A DNA stretch of 64,000 nucleotides, taken from positions 41,408 through 105,407 of the forward strand of contig NZ_JADOBQ010000010.1 of NCBI RefSeq assembly GCF_015644665.1, given 5' to 3'. Positions within the stretch are counted from its first letter, which is position 1. Each line of letters begins with the position of its first letter. Positions 27,832-37,152 of this stretch are shown here, in pieces. Under the pieces are notes generated by a model. It saw nothing but the letters and a program-made list of their open reading frames with translations, was not told where the DNA came from and did no database searches. A program made the position numbers and the translations under genes. The stretch comes from Roseobacter sp. MH60115. Lineage in GTDB: Bacteria; Pseudomonadota; Alphaproteobacteria; Rhodobacterales; Rhodobacteraceae.

Positions 27832-29052
27832 TCACCCCCGTTTCGGGCGGACCACCCGGCGCATTGTCCCCAGCATGTTGCGCAGCAAAACCTTGGGGCT
27901 GTTGCGCCGGGCCGCCGCGCGCAGATGCAACCCTTTGTACTGCGGGATCGGCTGGCCCATCAGGCGCAGGCCGATCAGCCGGGCCAGCAGGGCCTTGCGC
28001 CGCCCCGATTGTCCCGGCTGCATGGCCTCCAGGCGGCTGCGGTCGAAAGGACGCGTCTCCAGCAGCCCTGCGGTCTCTGCCTGCGCGATCTGTGCCGCCC
28101 CCAGCGCGGTGCGCGCGACAATGAGGCTGATGCCTTCGTCTTCGGTGAAGAGCGGATAGCCCTTTTCATCCGCATGCCAGGCATCGGCACAGACGATATC
28201 GGCGTCCTTGCCGGTCCCATCGGCACAGATCTTGCACCGGTGCTGCACATGTTTGGACAGGATCCCGCCCCAGCTGTCGTGATAGCTCATGCTGCGGGTC
28301 TGACCATCCTGCAGGGTGGCGGTCGCCTGCCCCGGCCAGCCATTGCCGCGGTAGCGGAAGGCCTGCACCTCTTCCGGGGCCGCCCCCAGCGCCTTCAGCA
28401 CCGCATCGGCACCCGCCAGCGAGGGCACGCCGGCGCAAAAGAACGACACCATCAGCACGAATGTGGCCTCGATCCGCGCATCCTGCCGGGCCAACGCCCG
28501 CAGGGCCGCCACATCGCAGGGCTTGCCGACAAAGGCATAGCGCTTTCCGCTCTCAAGGCAGGGACCAAGATCGGCCAGCGGTGCCGAGGGCGCATAACGC
28601 GATCCGGCTGCGGCCAGAACTTCCGCGCGCGTGGTGGAAATCACCGCGCGATTGGCGGTGGGCCGGTCCGGGTCGGCGGCGGTCTGCACGACACCGTCCA
28701 CCAGGCCGCTGTCCAGCACCGAGACAAGGATGGCCGAAAGCGCTGCCCCGGAAGAGCCGGTATGGCGCAATGCCGGATCGGTGGCCCAGCCTTCGCACAT
28801 CTCTTCGTAAGGGCCCCAGAGGACATCATCGGTGCGGCCCTGTGCGGCAACGCTTTGGCCCAGACCGGGACAGAAGCGCGCGATGCGGGCATCCTCTTTC
28901 GCGCTCAGCGGGGCTTTGACGCGCGGTCTCAGATAGCCGGGGGCTACCGTTTCCATGGTGATTTTCTGATCCGACACCAGCGCACAGCCACCACAGCCCG
29001 CACAGAGATCACCCCGCTCGACCTTTCGAAGGAAATTGGGTTTCTGGCTCAC
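27832..29052 (-). CDS. FrhB/FdhB-type [4Fe-4S]/flavin oxidoreductase-like protein
   Basis: About 406 aa, the coenzyme F420 hydrogenase/dehydrogenase beta-subunit family. The N-terminus has the cysteine-rich DLCAGCGGCAL, followed by VLWGPYEEMCEGWATD. The C-terminal half has GKPCDVAALRALAR, VSFFCAGVPS, HRCKICADGTGKDADIVCAD and ISLIVARTALG. In bacteria without F420 this family often sits beside polysaccharide pyruvyltransferases, as here (next gene, divergent), and its role there is unclear. GTG 29052 is chosen because it places the cysteine motif near the N-terminus; the frame is open to 29172. Confidence 0.78.
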   Translation of the reverse strand: MSQKPNFLRKVERGDLCAGCGGCALVSDQKITMETVAPGYLRPRVKAPLSAKEDARIARFCPGLGQSVAAQGRTDDVLWGPYEEMCEGWATDPALRHTGSSGAALSAILVSVLDSGLVDGVVQTAADPDRPTANRAVISTTRAEVLAAAGSRYAPSAPLADLGPCLESGKRYAFVGKPCDVAALRALARQDARIEATFVLMVSFFCAGVPSLAGADAVLKALGAAPEEVQAFRYRGNGWPGQATATLQDGQTRSMSYHDSWGGILSKHVQHRCKICADGTGKDADIVCADAWHADEKGYPLFTEDEGISLIVARTALGAAQIAQAETAGLLETRPFDRSRLEAMQPGQSGRRKALLARLIGLRLMGQPIPQYKGLHLRAAARRNSPKVLLRNMLGTMRRVVRPKRG

Positions 29053-29235
29053 GGGGTCTGCACTTGCTCGCGGAGGTCCATTCGGGGATCGTCCGCCTTG
29101 TTGAAACCAAATCCGCCCGCAAGGCAACCCTTGTGCAGCCGCCTTGGGCAAAGAACCCCAAGTCTGCCGCAATGCAGTCTGTCCTTGCCTCTGATTTTCT
29201 CATAGAGAGCGTATCAAACGGCAAAACAGGCGAGA

Positions 29236-30429
29236 ATGATCGTGACCGAACCCACGCAAGGCAGACCCCTCACCATCGGCCTGTTCTGGCATTCGATGAA
29301 TTCCGACAACCTTGGCGTGGGCGCCCTGACCCTCGCCAATATCGAGATCCTGCGCGCTGCCGCCGCCCGCGAAGGCTTCACCGCGCATTTCATCGTCCTG
29401 GGCTGGCGCGACAGCCGGGACTATTATCTGAGCGCACCGGATATCGAGAACGAGCCCTTGCGCCTGCGCCATCTGGTGCGGCCCGGCGACAAGCTGGCCG
29501 CCGCGATCCGGCGCTGCGATCTGGTCTTTGACATTGGCGGTGGCGACAGTTTCACCGATATCTATGGCTTCAAACGCTTCTTCACCATCTGGGTCACCAA
29601 GGCGCGCACCCTCTGGGCGGGCAAACCGCTGGTGCTGAGCCCGCAGACCGTGGGGCCCTTCGATAAATGGTGGTCGAAACCGCTGGCGCGCATGGTGATG
29701 AACCGTGCGCGGTTCGTGGTCAGCCGCGATGCGCCCTCCACCAGGTTCCTGCAGGATCTGGGCGTGCGGTCGCATATTCTGGAGGCCACAGATGTGGCCA
29801 TGGGCATGTCCTACACCAAGCCCGAGGCGCGTGCCGAAGATGCCCCCGTCAAGGTCGGGCTGAATGTCTCGGGGCTCTTGTTCAACGGCGGCTATACAAA
29901 GTCCAACCAGTTCGGCCTGAAAGGCGACTACCCCACCCTGATCCGCGAGATCGTCGGCTGGTTTGCCGCGCGCGAGGAGGTGGAGCTGCATCTGGTGGGC
30001 CATGTGCAGTCCGAGTTCATCGGCGTCGAGGACGACCAGCGGGTCAGCGCGCAGCTGGCTGAGGAATTCCCCGGCACCGTGCTGGCCCCGGTCTTCACCT
30101 CCCCCATCGAGGCCAAGAGCTATATCGCGGGCATGGATTTCTTCATGGGCGCGCGCATGCACGCCACCATCGCCGCCTTCTCCACCGGCGTGCCGGTGGT
30201 GCCCATGGCCTACAGCCGCAAGTTCATCGGCGTCTTCGGCACATTGGGCTATACCCATGTGGCCGACTGCAAGGCGGATGACCCGGCCGATATTCTGGAG
30301 CGTATCCAGCAAGGCTATCTCAACCGCGCCGCGCTGAAGGCCGAAGTGGCGGAAGCGATGAAGAAGGTGGACGCCCGGCTGGCGGCCTATACCGATCTCG
30401 CGGCCCAGGAGATCGCCAAACAGGCCTAG
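29236..30429 (+). CDS. Polysaccharide pyruvyltransferase family protein (first copy)
   Basis: 397 aa, the PS_pyruv_trans (CsaB/WcaK) family that transfers pyruvate ketals or acts as a related GT-B enzyme. Motifs are NSDNLGVGALTLANIEIL, DLVFDIGGGDSFTDIYG, VLSPQTVGPFD, SRDAPSTRFLQDLGV and FMGARMHATIAAF. It is divergent from the FrhB-type gene, a frequent pairing. Pyruvylation would add negative charge to the polysaccharide. Start ATG 29236; the roughly 180-base gap to the FrhB-type gene should hold both promoters. Confidence 0.85.
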   Translation: MIVTEPTQGRPLTIGLFWHSMNSDNLGVGALTLANIEILRAAAAREGFTAHFIVLGWRDSRDYYLSAPDIENEPLRLRHLVRPGDKLAAAIRRCDLVFDIGGGDSFTDIYGFKRFFTIWVTKARTLWAGKPLVLSPQTVGPFDKWWSKPLARMVMNRARFVVSRDAPSTRFLQDLGVRSHILEATDVAMGMSYTKPEARAEDAPVKVGLNVSGLLFNGGYTKSNQFGLKGDYPTLIREIVGWFAAREEVELHLVGHVQSEFIGVEDDQRVSAQLAEEFPGTVLAPVFTSPIEAKSYIAGMDFFMGARMHATIAAFSTGVPVVPMAYSRKFIGVFGTLGYTHVADCKADDPADILERIQQGYLNRAALKAEVAEAMKKVDARLAAYTDLAAQEIAKQA

Positions 30430-30457
30430 GCCCCGGATGCGCATCTGGCGCGTGCTG

Positions 30458-31414
30458 TCAGTCTTGCCGGGAACGCGGCGGATCAAAAAGCTGCAGCTGT
30501 TGCACCAGGTCTTGTTTCTGTAACAGCGCCAGTTGCCGCGCGGTCAGGCAATAAAACCTGCGAAACACGATACGGCCTGCATTGGGTCCCAGCAAATTGG
30601 CGAAATTCACGACACGCCGTTGCCTGACACGGCGTTTGGACCCACGCCCGCCATTGATCCCGCGCCATCCGCCGCGACGGCGGAACTTCCTGCGCCACCG
30701 GCTGAAGTTTATGGCATCGAAATGCACAAGACATACTGAGGTGAGCGGAGCGCCGACTTGCCAGCTGGGCACCGAAACGATCTTCTTTCCGACAGTTGCC
30801 CAATGCAGGTTGAGGCGACTGGCATCCCCATTTGTACGGGTCATGCTCTTGCCGTCGTCATGCCCCACAGCGCCGCGCCCACTCATCAGAAAGCGTTCAC
30901 ATCCGTAGATACCCGGACTTTCCCGCCGCCAGGCCGCAGTGTCGGAAAAGGGTGCGCGAAACCAGGAATTGCCATAGGCCGTGTCGATATCGTCACCCGG
31001 CCCCCAGACCGCCTCGACCGGGGGGAACGTCACGGAGGAGACCTCCTCCGGCACATGCTCAAGCACCTCTGCAAGCGGTGCGGGACTGACGAGGAACTCA
31101 TCGGCGTCACAGACCAGCAGCCAATCCTGTTTGCACTGTCTGAAATAGGCGTTGAACACGGCACGCTGGCGATCTTCCAGCATTGCGGGCCGCGGCGTGC
31201 CCACAGCTCCCCAATAGCCATCATCGCAGTAGGTCAGGAGGATACGGTCCCGTTGCTGGGCGCTGAAATGCTCCAGCGAAACCGGCATGCCGTCCTCTGC
31301 GCGATCCACAAAAAGCGCGATCTCGGTTGCGCCCATCCCGAGATAATGCGCCAAGAAGGTCTGCAGAATCGTGTCGTCTTCATTGGCCAGACAGATGATC
31401 GCAAAGGTAACCAT
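30458..31414 (-). CDS. Glycosyltransferase family 2/92-like (first copy)
   Basis: About 318 aa. The N-terminus FAIICLANEDDTILQTFLAHYLGMGATEI is the Glyco_tranf_2_4 pattern, with metal-binding DWLLVCDADEFLV and LVHFDAINFSRW, then a basic C-terminal region. ATG 31414 is preferred because the family begins there; the longer frame starts at 31459. A paralogue with the same layout is at 37107, sharing CDADEF, VEAVWGPG and HFDAI. The C-terminal tail is rich in Arg and Gly (FRRRGGWRGINGGRGSKRR). Confidence 0.78.
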   Translation of the reverse strand: MVTFAIICLANEDDTILQTFLAHYLGMGATEIALFVDRAEDGMPVSLEHFSAQQRDRILLTYCDDGYWGAVGTPRPAMLEDRQRAVFNAYFRQCKQDWLLVCDADEFLVSPAPLAEVLEHVPEEVSSVTFPPVEAVWGPGDDIDTAYGNSWFRAPFSDTAAWRRESPGIYGCERFLMSGRGAVGHDDGKSMTRTNGDASRLNLHWATVGKKIVSVPSWQVGAPLTSVCLVHFDAINFSRWRRKFRRRGGWRGINGGRGSKRRVRQRRVVNFANLLGPNAGRIVFRRFYCLTARQLALLQKQDLVQQLQLFDPPRSRQD

Positions 31415-31581
31415 TTCAAAATTCAAACCTGAAAAATATTCCGGGCGGCGCGCAGGCACGCCCTAAAAGTGATTTTCAAAGACCCCTCTGTCACCTTAAC
31501 AATTCTTCTGATCTTCAAGATATATTCAAATATTTGAAACCAGATTACCGGCGCTTGCCATGCACCAGAGCCGCGGCGCGC

Positions 31582-32823
31582 TCAGCCGACCACATCTTGA
31601 TCTGGCTGTGCCACCGAAGGGGCCGCAACCGACCGATAGAGCGACACCAGATGCTGCGCCTTGGTGGGCCAGCGCCCTTCGCGTTCCAGCTTGTCGCGCG
31701 CGCCCTGCCCCAGCCGCGCCCGTTCAGCGGGGTTGTGATAGAGACGGCGCACGGCATCCGCAACCCCTGCGGCCAGTGCCTCTGGCGTGCTCACGGGCAG
31801 CTTGATCCCGACGGTGTCATCGACGATGAAGGCGGGCCCCCCCCGGTCGGCGGCAATCACCGGCAGGCTGTTGCGCATCGCCTCGTACAGCACATTGCCC
31901 GCCGGTTCACGAAAACTGGGGAAGGCAAAGATATCATGGGTCTGGTACAATTCCTCGACCCGCGCACGCGGCACCTGCCCTTCAAAGGTGATGCGATCCG
32001 CCACGCCCAGCTTTTCCGCCTCCGCCTTGCAAAAGGCCAGCTCCGGCCCCTCGCCCGCACTGGTCAGCGTCACGTCGGGCAGGTCTTTCAGCGCGGCCAT
32101 GGCACGCACCACGTCACGCAACCCCTTGGTGCGCACGCCGCGGCCCACATGCAGCAGGCGCAGCCCCTCCCCCTGCCGGGGCGGACGCGCGGGCGGGACG
32201 GCATCAACCCCCAGCTCCAGCACCACCTCAAAGCGTTTAAGCTCAATCGCCCCGAGCACGTCTTCGACATAAGGCGCCACCCCGAGGATCATATCGGCCT
32301 GCGCATAACTGCGGCGCAGCCAGGGGTCATATTGAAAGCGCAGGGGATCAAGCTTGCGCAGGGCGGTGAACCATTGCGCGCTGCCCGCATCCTCATGCTG
32401 AAAGGCCGCCGGTGTGCTCAGCGATCCGCCAAGCGGGCCGATGATATAAGGAAACCCCGCCCCCTGCAGGGGCGAGGCATAGCGCGCGGCCTGCGGCATG
32501 ATCTGGTGGCCGAGATCGAAGTGCCGACCCTCGGCGCGGGCCTCGGCCAGCCAGCGGCGCACATGGCGGGCATAGATCGGATAGTTCGGCTTCAGCATCG
32601 CCACCAGGCGGTTCAGCCGCTTGGGGAACTTCGGCATCGGCCAGGTCACGACCTCCGCCCGGGGCAATTGTTCCGCCAGCTGCCCGTGGGCCGGGTTGGA
32701 GGGATGAAAGGTCAGCACCGTCAGATCGACGATCTCCGACAGCGCCTCCGCCCATTTGAAGGCAACATAGGCTTCGCCCACCGACATCTTGTTCATGGTC
32801 GGCGTCAGATAGAGCACCCGCAT
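31582..32823 (-). CDS. Family 4 glycosyltransferase
   Basis: 413-aa GT-B enzyme (group 1). N-terminal VLYLTPTMNKMSVGEAYVAFKWAEAL; C-terminal domain with LRLLHVGRGVRTKGLRDVV, LTSAGEGPEL, and the donor-binding EPAGNVLYEAMRNSLPVIA. The retaining GT4 E-x7-E pattern is present around FREPAGNVLYEAM. Its start overlaps the stop of the ligase/polymerase gene as TAATG, so the two are translationally coupled. Confidence 0.87.
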   Translation of the reverse strand: MRVLYLTPTMNKMSVGEAYVAFKWAEALSEIVDLTVLTFHPSNPAHGQLAEQLPRAEVVTWPMPKFPKRLNRLVAMLKPNYPIYARHVRRWLAEARAEGRHFDLGHQIMPQAARYASPLQGAGFPYIIGPLGGSLSTPAAFQHEDAGSAQWFTALRKLDPLRFQYDPWLRRSYAQADMILGVAPYVEDVLGAIELKRFEVVLELGVDAVPPARPPRQGEGLRLLHVGRGVRTKGLRDVVRAMAALKDLPDVTLTSAGEGPELAFCKAEAEKLGVADRITFEGQVPRARVEELYQTHDIFAFPSFREPAGNVLYEAMRNSLPVIAADRGGPAFIVDDTVGIKLPVSTPEALAAGVADAVRRLYHNPAERARLGQGARDKLEREGRWPTKAQHLVSLYRSVAAPSVAQPDQDVVG

Positions 32824-34247
32824 TATGATTGCCTGCGCAGGGTGTCTGCATCCGGCTCTTCAGGCGCGGGGGGCGTGGTATTGGCACCGCCCGAAAACAG
32901 CCAGACCCCCGAGCCGATGAAAAACAGCATGAAGGCCAGCATGCCTTTCCAGTAATCCACCGTCCCCCCGGAGATGATCAACCCGCCCATGGCCGTCAGA
33001 AAGCCCGCCCGGCACGCACGATCCAGCGGATCCGTCAGGGGCACACGCGCCCCGCGCCGCATGATCAGGAAAATGGCGATGGCGAAAAAGGCAAAGCCCG
33101 GAATGCCGTAGCGCATGGCGATCAGCAGCCAGAAGTTATCGGTGCTGGAACTCATGAAGCTGGGACGCACCCAGTCGTTCATGCCCAGGCCCGTCCAGGG
33201 GTTGGCCATGACGTTCTTCATCCCGTGATCAAAAATCAGGATGCGGTTGTAGGCGCTGGTCTGGGAGAAAGCGAGTTTTGCGACAAGCGTATGGAAGGGA
33301 GATTTCGTCGCCATGATGTCGACGAAGATATAGCCCGCAACGCTCAGCCAGCCGAAAATCACCCAGCGTTGGCGAATGGGCTTCATGATGACTTCCCACA
33401 GGATGAGCAGGAACTGAACGTTGAAGGCAATAAGCGCCCCGGTGGCCAGCGACAGAAAGGTCGAAAAGGCCACAACCGGAAAGGTCAGGATGAACCGCAG
33501 AAGGGGTTTGCCCGGGCTGAACGCATACCAGGTCAGACCCAGAAGCAAGGACGCGAAAACCCCGTAGTGGATCGAGTGGGCAAAGATCGTCTGGGCACGG
33601 TGAAACCCCATACGCACCCCTTGATCGGTGTCCCGAATGGAGCTTGGCAGCAGATCCAGCAGGATATTCTTGTTGGTCACCGCCTCGATAAAGGCAAACG
33701 GCAAAAGCAAAGCGATGCACAGAAACGCAAGCTTCACCATGTAAATGAAATCCTTTGCCGATCTGATGCCGATGCGGCCGACCAGATAGGCGCCGAAAAA
33801 TTCCAGCGTATAGACCCCGAAAGGCTCGATAATGCGCCCGAAAGGATGATTGGCCGCCAGCGCCACACCCGCCCAGAAGGTCGCCAGCATCATGAACCAA
33901 TCCACGGTCAGTATCCCGCCGGCCTTTCCGCTCACAAGCCGGATAAAAAGCGGGATGAACATGACAAGCAGGAAGATCCGGTAGGGGAATAAGACGATCG
34001 GACCCAGTTTGATGACAATCGGGAACAGCAGCGAAAAAATGAACAGGATGAAAAGCCTGTTCCCCTTCGCGGCCGGGGCCGCCTGTGCCACGGCGTCAGC
34101 AGGCAGCGCCTGTACCGCCTCTGTCTTAACCGGCTCGGCCACCTGCTTTGGGCGCTCTGCCTGACGATGAGACCTCTTCACCGGGGGCAGTTTCGGGCGC
34201 GCGCCCGTGCGGAAGATCGGCGCATCCTGCCGGGTGTAGACAGTCAT
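32823..34247 (-). CDS. O-antigen ligase/polymerase-like membrane protein
   Basis: 474 aa with about ten or more hydrophobic helices and a large loop, the Wzy/WaaL layout. Typical segments are VDWFMMLATFWAGVALAANHP, GFHRAQTIFAHSIHYGVFASLLLG, and TGLGMNDWVRPSFMSSSTDNFWLLIAMRYG split across the periplasmic loop and next helix. An N-terminal cytoplasmic extension of about 55 residues is rich in Pro, Ala and Lys. It could polymerise repeat units or ligate the chain to a lipid; ABC exporters in the window make either possible. Its start overlaps the stop of the next gene upstream as ATGA. Confidence 0.8.
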   Translation of the reverse strand: MTVYTRQDAPIFRTGARPKLPPVKRSHRQAERPKQVAEPVKTEAVQALPADAVAQAAPAAKGNRLFILFIFSLLFPIVIKLGPIVLFPYRIFLLVMFIPLFIRLVSGKAGGILTVDWFMMLATFWAGVALAANHPFGRIIEPFGVYTLEFFGAYLVGRIGIRSAKDFIYMVKLAFLCIALLLPFAFIEAVTNKNILLDLLPSSIRDTDQGVRMGFHRAQTIFAHSIHYGVFASLLLGLTWYAFSPGKPLLRFILTFPVVAFSTFLSLATGALIAFNVQFLLILWEVIMKPIRQRWVIFGWLSVAGYIFVDIMATKSPFHTLVAKLAFSQTSAYNRILIFDHGMKNVMANPWTGLGMNDWVRPSFMSSSTDNFWLLIAMRYGIPGFAFFAIAIFLIMRRGARVPLTDPLDRACRAGFLTAMGGLIISGGTVDYWKGMLAFMLFFIGSGVWLFSGGANTTPPAPEEPDADTLRRQS

Positions 34248-35089
34248 GACAGCGTCTCATGCACACCCATGGCGGGCGCGGAGGGTGCACCGCCGAAAAA
34301 CTCACGCTTGAGATCATCCGACAGCTTGCGCAGCCCTTTGATATTCCGCCACAGACGCCCGGGGCGCACCAGGTATTTGGGGTTCAGGAAGAAATACTGC
34401 CAGAGCGACCCGGAATTGCTGTGCGAATTGCGGTGCCCGACGCGGTAGACCCCGCCGTCAAACGGCAGCGGCACCAGCGGATGCCCGGCGGCGCGCAGGA
34501 TATGCTTGATCCGCACGTGGCTGCCCAGCCATTCCTTGATGTACTCTTCCGAGGCATCCTCGAACCGGGCAGGCAGATCGTAAAGATCGCCCCGGATGAT
34601 CAGGCTGCTGCCGCAGACCCCGGAATAGCCCTGCATGCGCACGCAATAATCGGTGTCTTCTGTCCAGCCATAGCCGGTGTCGATGAACCAGCCCGGCGCG
34701 TCGGCATTGGCCTTCACAAAGCCCGACAGGGTGTTGGAGACAAAATCATCGTCATCAACAATCATGAAATGGCCACTGTCACGCGCCGCCAGCATGCCCG
34801 CCAGCACCCGGCGGCCCTTGTCGAGCCGGAAGGCGTCGCGCGCGACCTCCTTGCCATGGGCCGCGATGCTATAGGCGGGGTTCGGCTTGAACGTGACCCA
34901 TTCCACCGAAAATCCCTCCGGCAGCTCCGGCAGATCTGAGCCTTCATTGGCCACGACGATCCCGCGCCAGCCCGGGTCGGCCTGCGCCGCGATAGAGCGC
35001 GCCGTCGCCTGCAGAAACTGACATTGCAAGGACCAGTCCGGAGAATTGTCCGGGTGCCGCACCGGCACGATGAAAGTCAGATGGGACAT
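34244..35089 (-). CDS. Glycosyltransferase, GT2-like
   Basis: About 281 aa, with N-terminal LTFIVPVRHPDNSPDW, a GIVVANEGSDLP nucleotide-site-like stretch, metal motif FMIVDDDDFVS, and SGVCGSSLIIRGDLY. The order and the DDD motif are GT-A like. ATG 35089 is preferred over TTG 35101. It heads an operon with the ligase/polymerase and GT4 genes, linked by overlaps of four and one bases. Confidence 0.72.
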   Translation of the reverse strand: MSHLTFIVPVRHPDNSPDWSLQCQFLQATARSIAAQADPGWRGIVVANEGSDLPELPEGFSVEWVTFKPNPAYSIAAHGKEVARDAFRLDKGRRVLAGMLAARDSGHFMIVDDDDFVSNTLSGFVKANADAPGWFIDTGYGWTEDTDYCVRMQGYSGVCGSSLIIRGDLYDLPARFEDASEEYIKEWLGSHVRIKHILRAAGHPLVPLPFDGGVYRVGHRNSHSNSGSLWQYFFLNPKYLVRPGRLWRNIKGLRKLSDDLKREFFGGAPSAPAMGVHETLS

Positions 35090-35309
35090 TTTTGAACTCA
35101 ACTTAACAAAACCTAAAACGCGTGCACCCTATAGCCCGTTATATATGGCAATTCAAAGGTTCAGACGATACGAAGGCGTGAACTGCGCCACGGGCCGTCA
35201 ACTTTGCCGGTTCAGAGCATAAAATCCCGTTTACAGGGCACATCTTATAAATGAGTAACGGCAGGCGATATATGCTGATCTGTGATTTTTCCGAGGCCCG
35301 AAAGCAGAC

Positions 35310-36338
35310 ATGAGACCTTTTTATTACGGCGCCACGACAAACTTTGGCGACCACATGAACAGCTGGCTCTGGCCGGAGCTGATCCCGGATCTGCTGGCGC
35401 GCGAGGATGATATCCGGCTCATCGGCGTGGGCTCGCTTTTGTCGCGCAACCTCGATCTCGTGGCCGGGCCCAAAGTGGTGTTCGGCACCGGCTCGGGCTA
35501 CAGCAGCCTGCCGACAAAGGATCAGGCCGCCGCCTGGGACGTGCGCTGCGTGCGTGGGCCTCTGACCGCGAAACACCTTGGGCTCGCGCCGGAAAAGGCG
35601 ATCACCGATGGCGCCTGGCTGATCAATCAGATCCCGCGTTATGCAGATGTTCCGACAACCCGCAAAGGCACCGTTTTCGTGCCGCATTGGAGCACCGCGA
35701 GCTATGGCAATTGGGGGCAAATCTGCGCCCAGAGTGACCTGACCTATGTGGACCCCTTTGCCGATTGCGACACGGTCTTTGGCGCGTTGGCCCATGCGGA
35801 ACTGGCCATCGTGGAATCCCTGCACGGCGCGATCATCGCCGATTTCTACCGCACGCCGTGGATCCCAGTGGCCTCGCCCAAGCGTATCCTGAAATACAAA
35901 TGGCTCGACTGGTGCCAGTCGCTGGGACTGGAATATCACCCCTATCTGCTGCCGCCCTCGGACTATGTGGATCACCTATTGCAGGGGGAAAAACGCCAGC
36001 CCATCTCGCCCACGCCAGAGCCGATCCCGGTGCCGCTCGATACTTTCGACGTGTTGCAGACCGCGCCTGCGCCGCGCAAGCCGGGGCTGACCTACAAGGC
36101 ACGCATGCAGGCCAAGACGGTGCTGCGCAAGGGGCGCACCGTGGCGCTTGAGGCTCTGGCGCGGGGCCGCAACACCGCGCCGTTCCGCAGCTGGAACGCC
36201 CGGCACACCGACCGAATGCAGGCCTATTTCGAAACGCTGAAAGGCTATAAGCCACATCTCAGCGGGGACGCCATCCGCACAACCCGGATTGATCAGCTGA
36301 ACGCAGCACTTGATCTGATGAAACAAGACTACAGCTGA
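35310..36338 (+). CDS. Polysaccharide pyruvyltransferase, ExoV-like (second copy)
   Basis: 342 aa. The N-terminus FYYGATTNFGDHMNSWLWPE matches ExoV-type pyruvyltransferases of succinoglycan synthesis. Then come LIGVGSLLSRN, VVFGTGSGYSS, VRCVRGPLTAKHLGL, ITDGAWLI and the family's VESLHGAIIADFYRTPWI. The C-terminal 80 residues are basic and less conserved. It is followed after 13 bases by a sulfotransferase, so pyruvylation and sulfation genes are coupled. It is distinct from the 29236 copy. Confidence 0.86.
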   Translation: MRPFYYGATTNFGDHMNSWLWPELIPDLLAREDDIRLIGVGSLLSRNLDLVAGPKVVFGTGSGYSSLPTKDQAAAWDVRCVRGPLTAKHLGLAPEKAITDGAWLINQIPRYADVPTTRKGTVFVPHWSTASYGNWGQICAQSDLTYVDPFADCDTVFGALAHAELAIVESLHGAIIADFYRTPWIPVASPKRILKYKWLDWCQSLGLEYHPYLLPPSDYVDHLLQGEKRQPISPTPEPIPVPLDTFDVLQTAPAPRKPGLTYKARMQAKTVLRKGRTVALEALARGRNTAPFRSWNARHTDRMQAYFETLKGYKPHLSGDAIRTTRIDQLNAALDLMKQDYS

Positions 36339-36351
36339 ACGGCCGCGCCCC

Positions 36352-37152
36352 ATGATCCTCTCCCATCAGCACCGTTTCGTGTTTTTCCACAACCCCAAGG
36401 TTGGCGGCACCTCGGTGCGCGCCACCATCGAACATCTGCATGATGACCCGGAAGTGTTCTGGGGCACGGACAAGGCCACCCCCGAGGTGCAGCTGGACCG
36501 GGCGCATCTGGGCATCGACGAATTTGCACAGCATTACCCGGAACTCTGGGACCGGGTGCAGGGCTATGCGATGTTTTGCCTCTACCGCGATCCGCTGGGG
36601 CGGTTTTTCTCGTCGCTCGCCGAATACTCCAAGCTGCATGGGGAAACGGACACGCGTTTTGCCGGGGCGGCGGCACGCAAGGCCACGCTGATGGCGATGA
36701 TCGAAGAGTTGCGCGGGCACGGCCAGGCCGAGGCGGTGATGGATCACTATGATCTGCGCCATTTCCGGCCGCAGTGGGTTTACTGGAGCAGCGAAGGCTC
36801 GGAGGCGCTGGAGATGACCGCCCTGCCCGTGACACGGATCGACGCGCTTTTCGAGGCAATCGCCGCGCGCAGCGGGCAGCCCCTGACGCCCGCCACCCGC
36901 AACCGCGGCGATCAGCTGGAACTGCCGGGCGCTCTGGCCCCCTTGGCCGCCAGCCGCTCCGTCAAGGCGCTGGCCAACCGCCTGCCGGGGATCGGGGCAG
37001 TGAAATCAGCGCTGCGCGGGCGGTTCACCAGCAAGGCCAAACCCAGCGACCGCTTTGATCTGAGCCCGGAAGAGACCCGCGAGGTGCAAGCCTTTGTCGA
37101 CCGCTTCTATGCGCGCGATCTGGCGCTCTGGCCCGCAGTCTCCGGGGCCTGA
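36352..37152 (+). CDS. Sulfotransferase family 2-like protein (second copy)
   Basis: 266 aa. PAPS loop FVFFHNPKVGGTSVRATIE, 3'-phosphate motif MFCLYRDPLGRFFSSLAEY, and C-terminal TREVQAFVDRFYARDLALWP. The typical PKTGG is PKVGG here. It probably sulfates a sugar of the polysaccharide, using PAPS. It follows the ExoV-like gene closely and its 3' end overlaps the convergent glycosyltransferase gene by 46 bases on the other strand. Confidence 0.78.
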   Translation: MILSHQHRFVFFHNPKVGGTSVRATIEHLHDDPEVFWGTDKATPEVQLDRAHLGIDEFAQHYPELWDRVQGYAMFCLYRDPLGRFFSSLAEYSKLHGETDTRFAGAAARKATLMAMIEELRGHGQAEAVMDHYDLRHFRPQWVYWSSEGSEALEMTALPVTRIDALFEAIAARSGQPLTPATRNRGDQLELPGALAPLAASRSVKALANRLPGIGAVKSALRGRFTSKAKPSDRFDLSPEETREVQAFVDRFYARDLALWPAVSGA

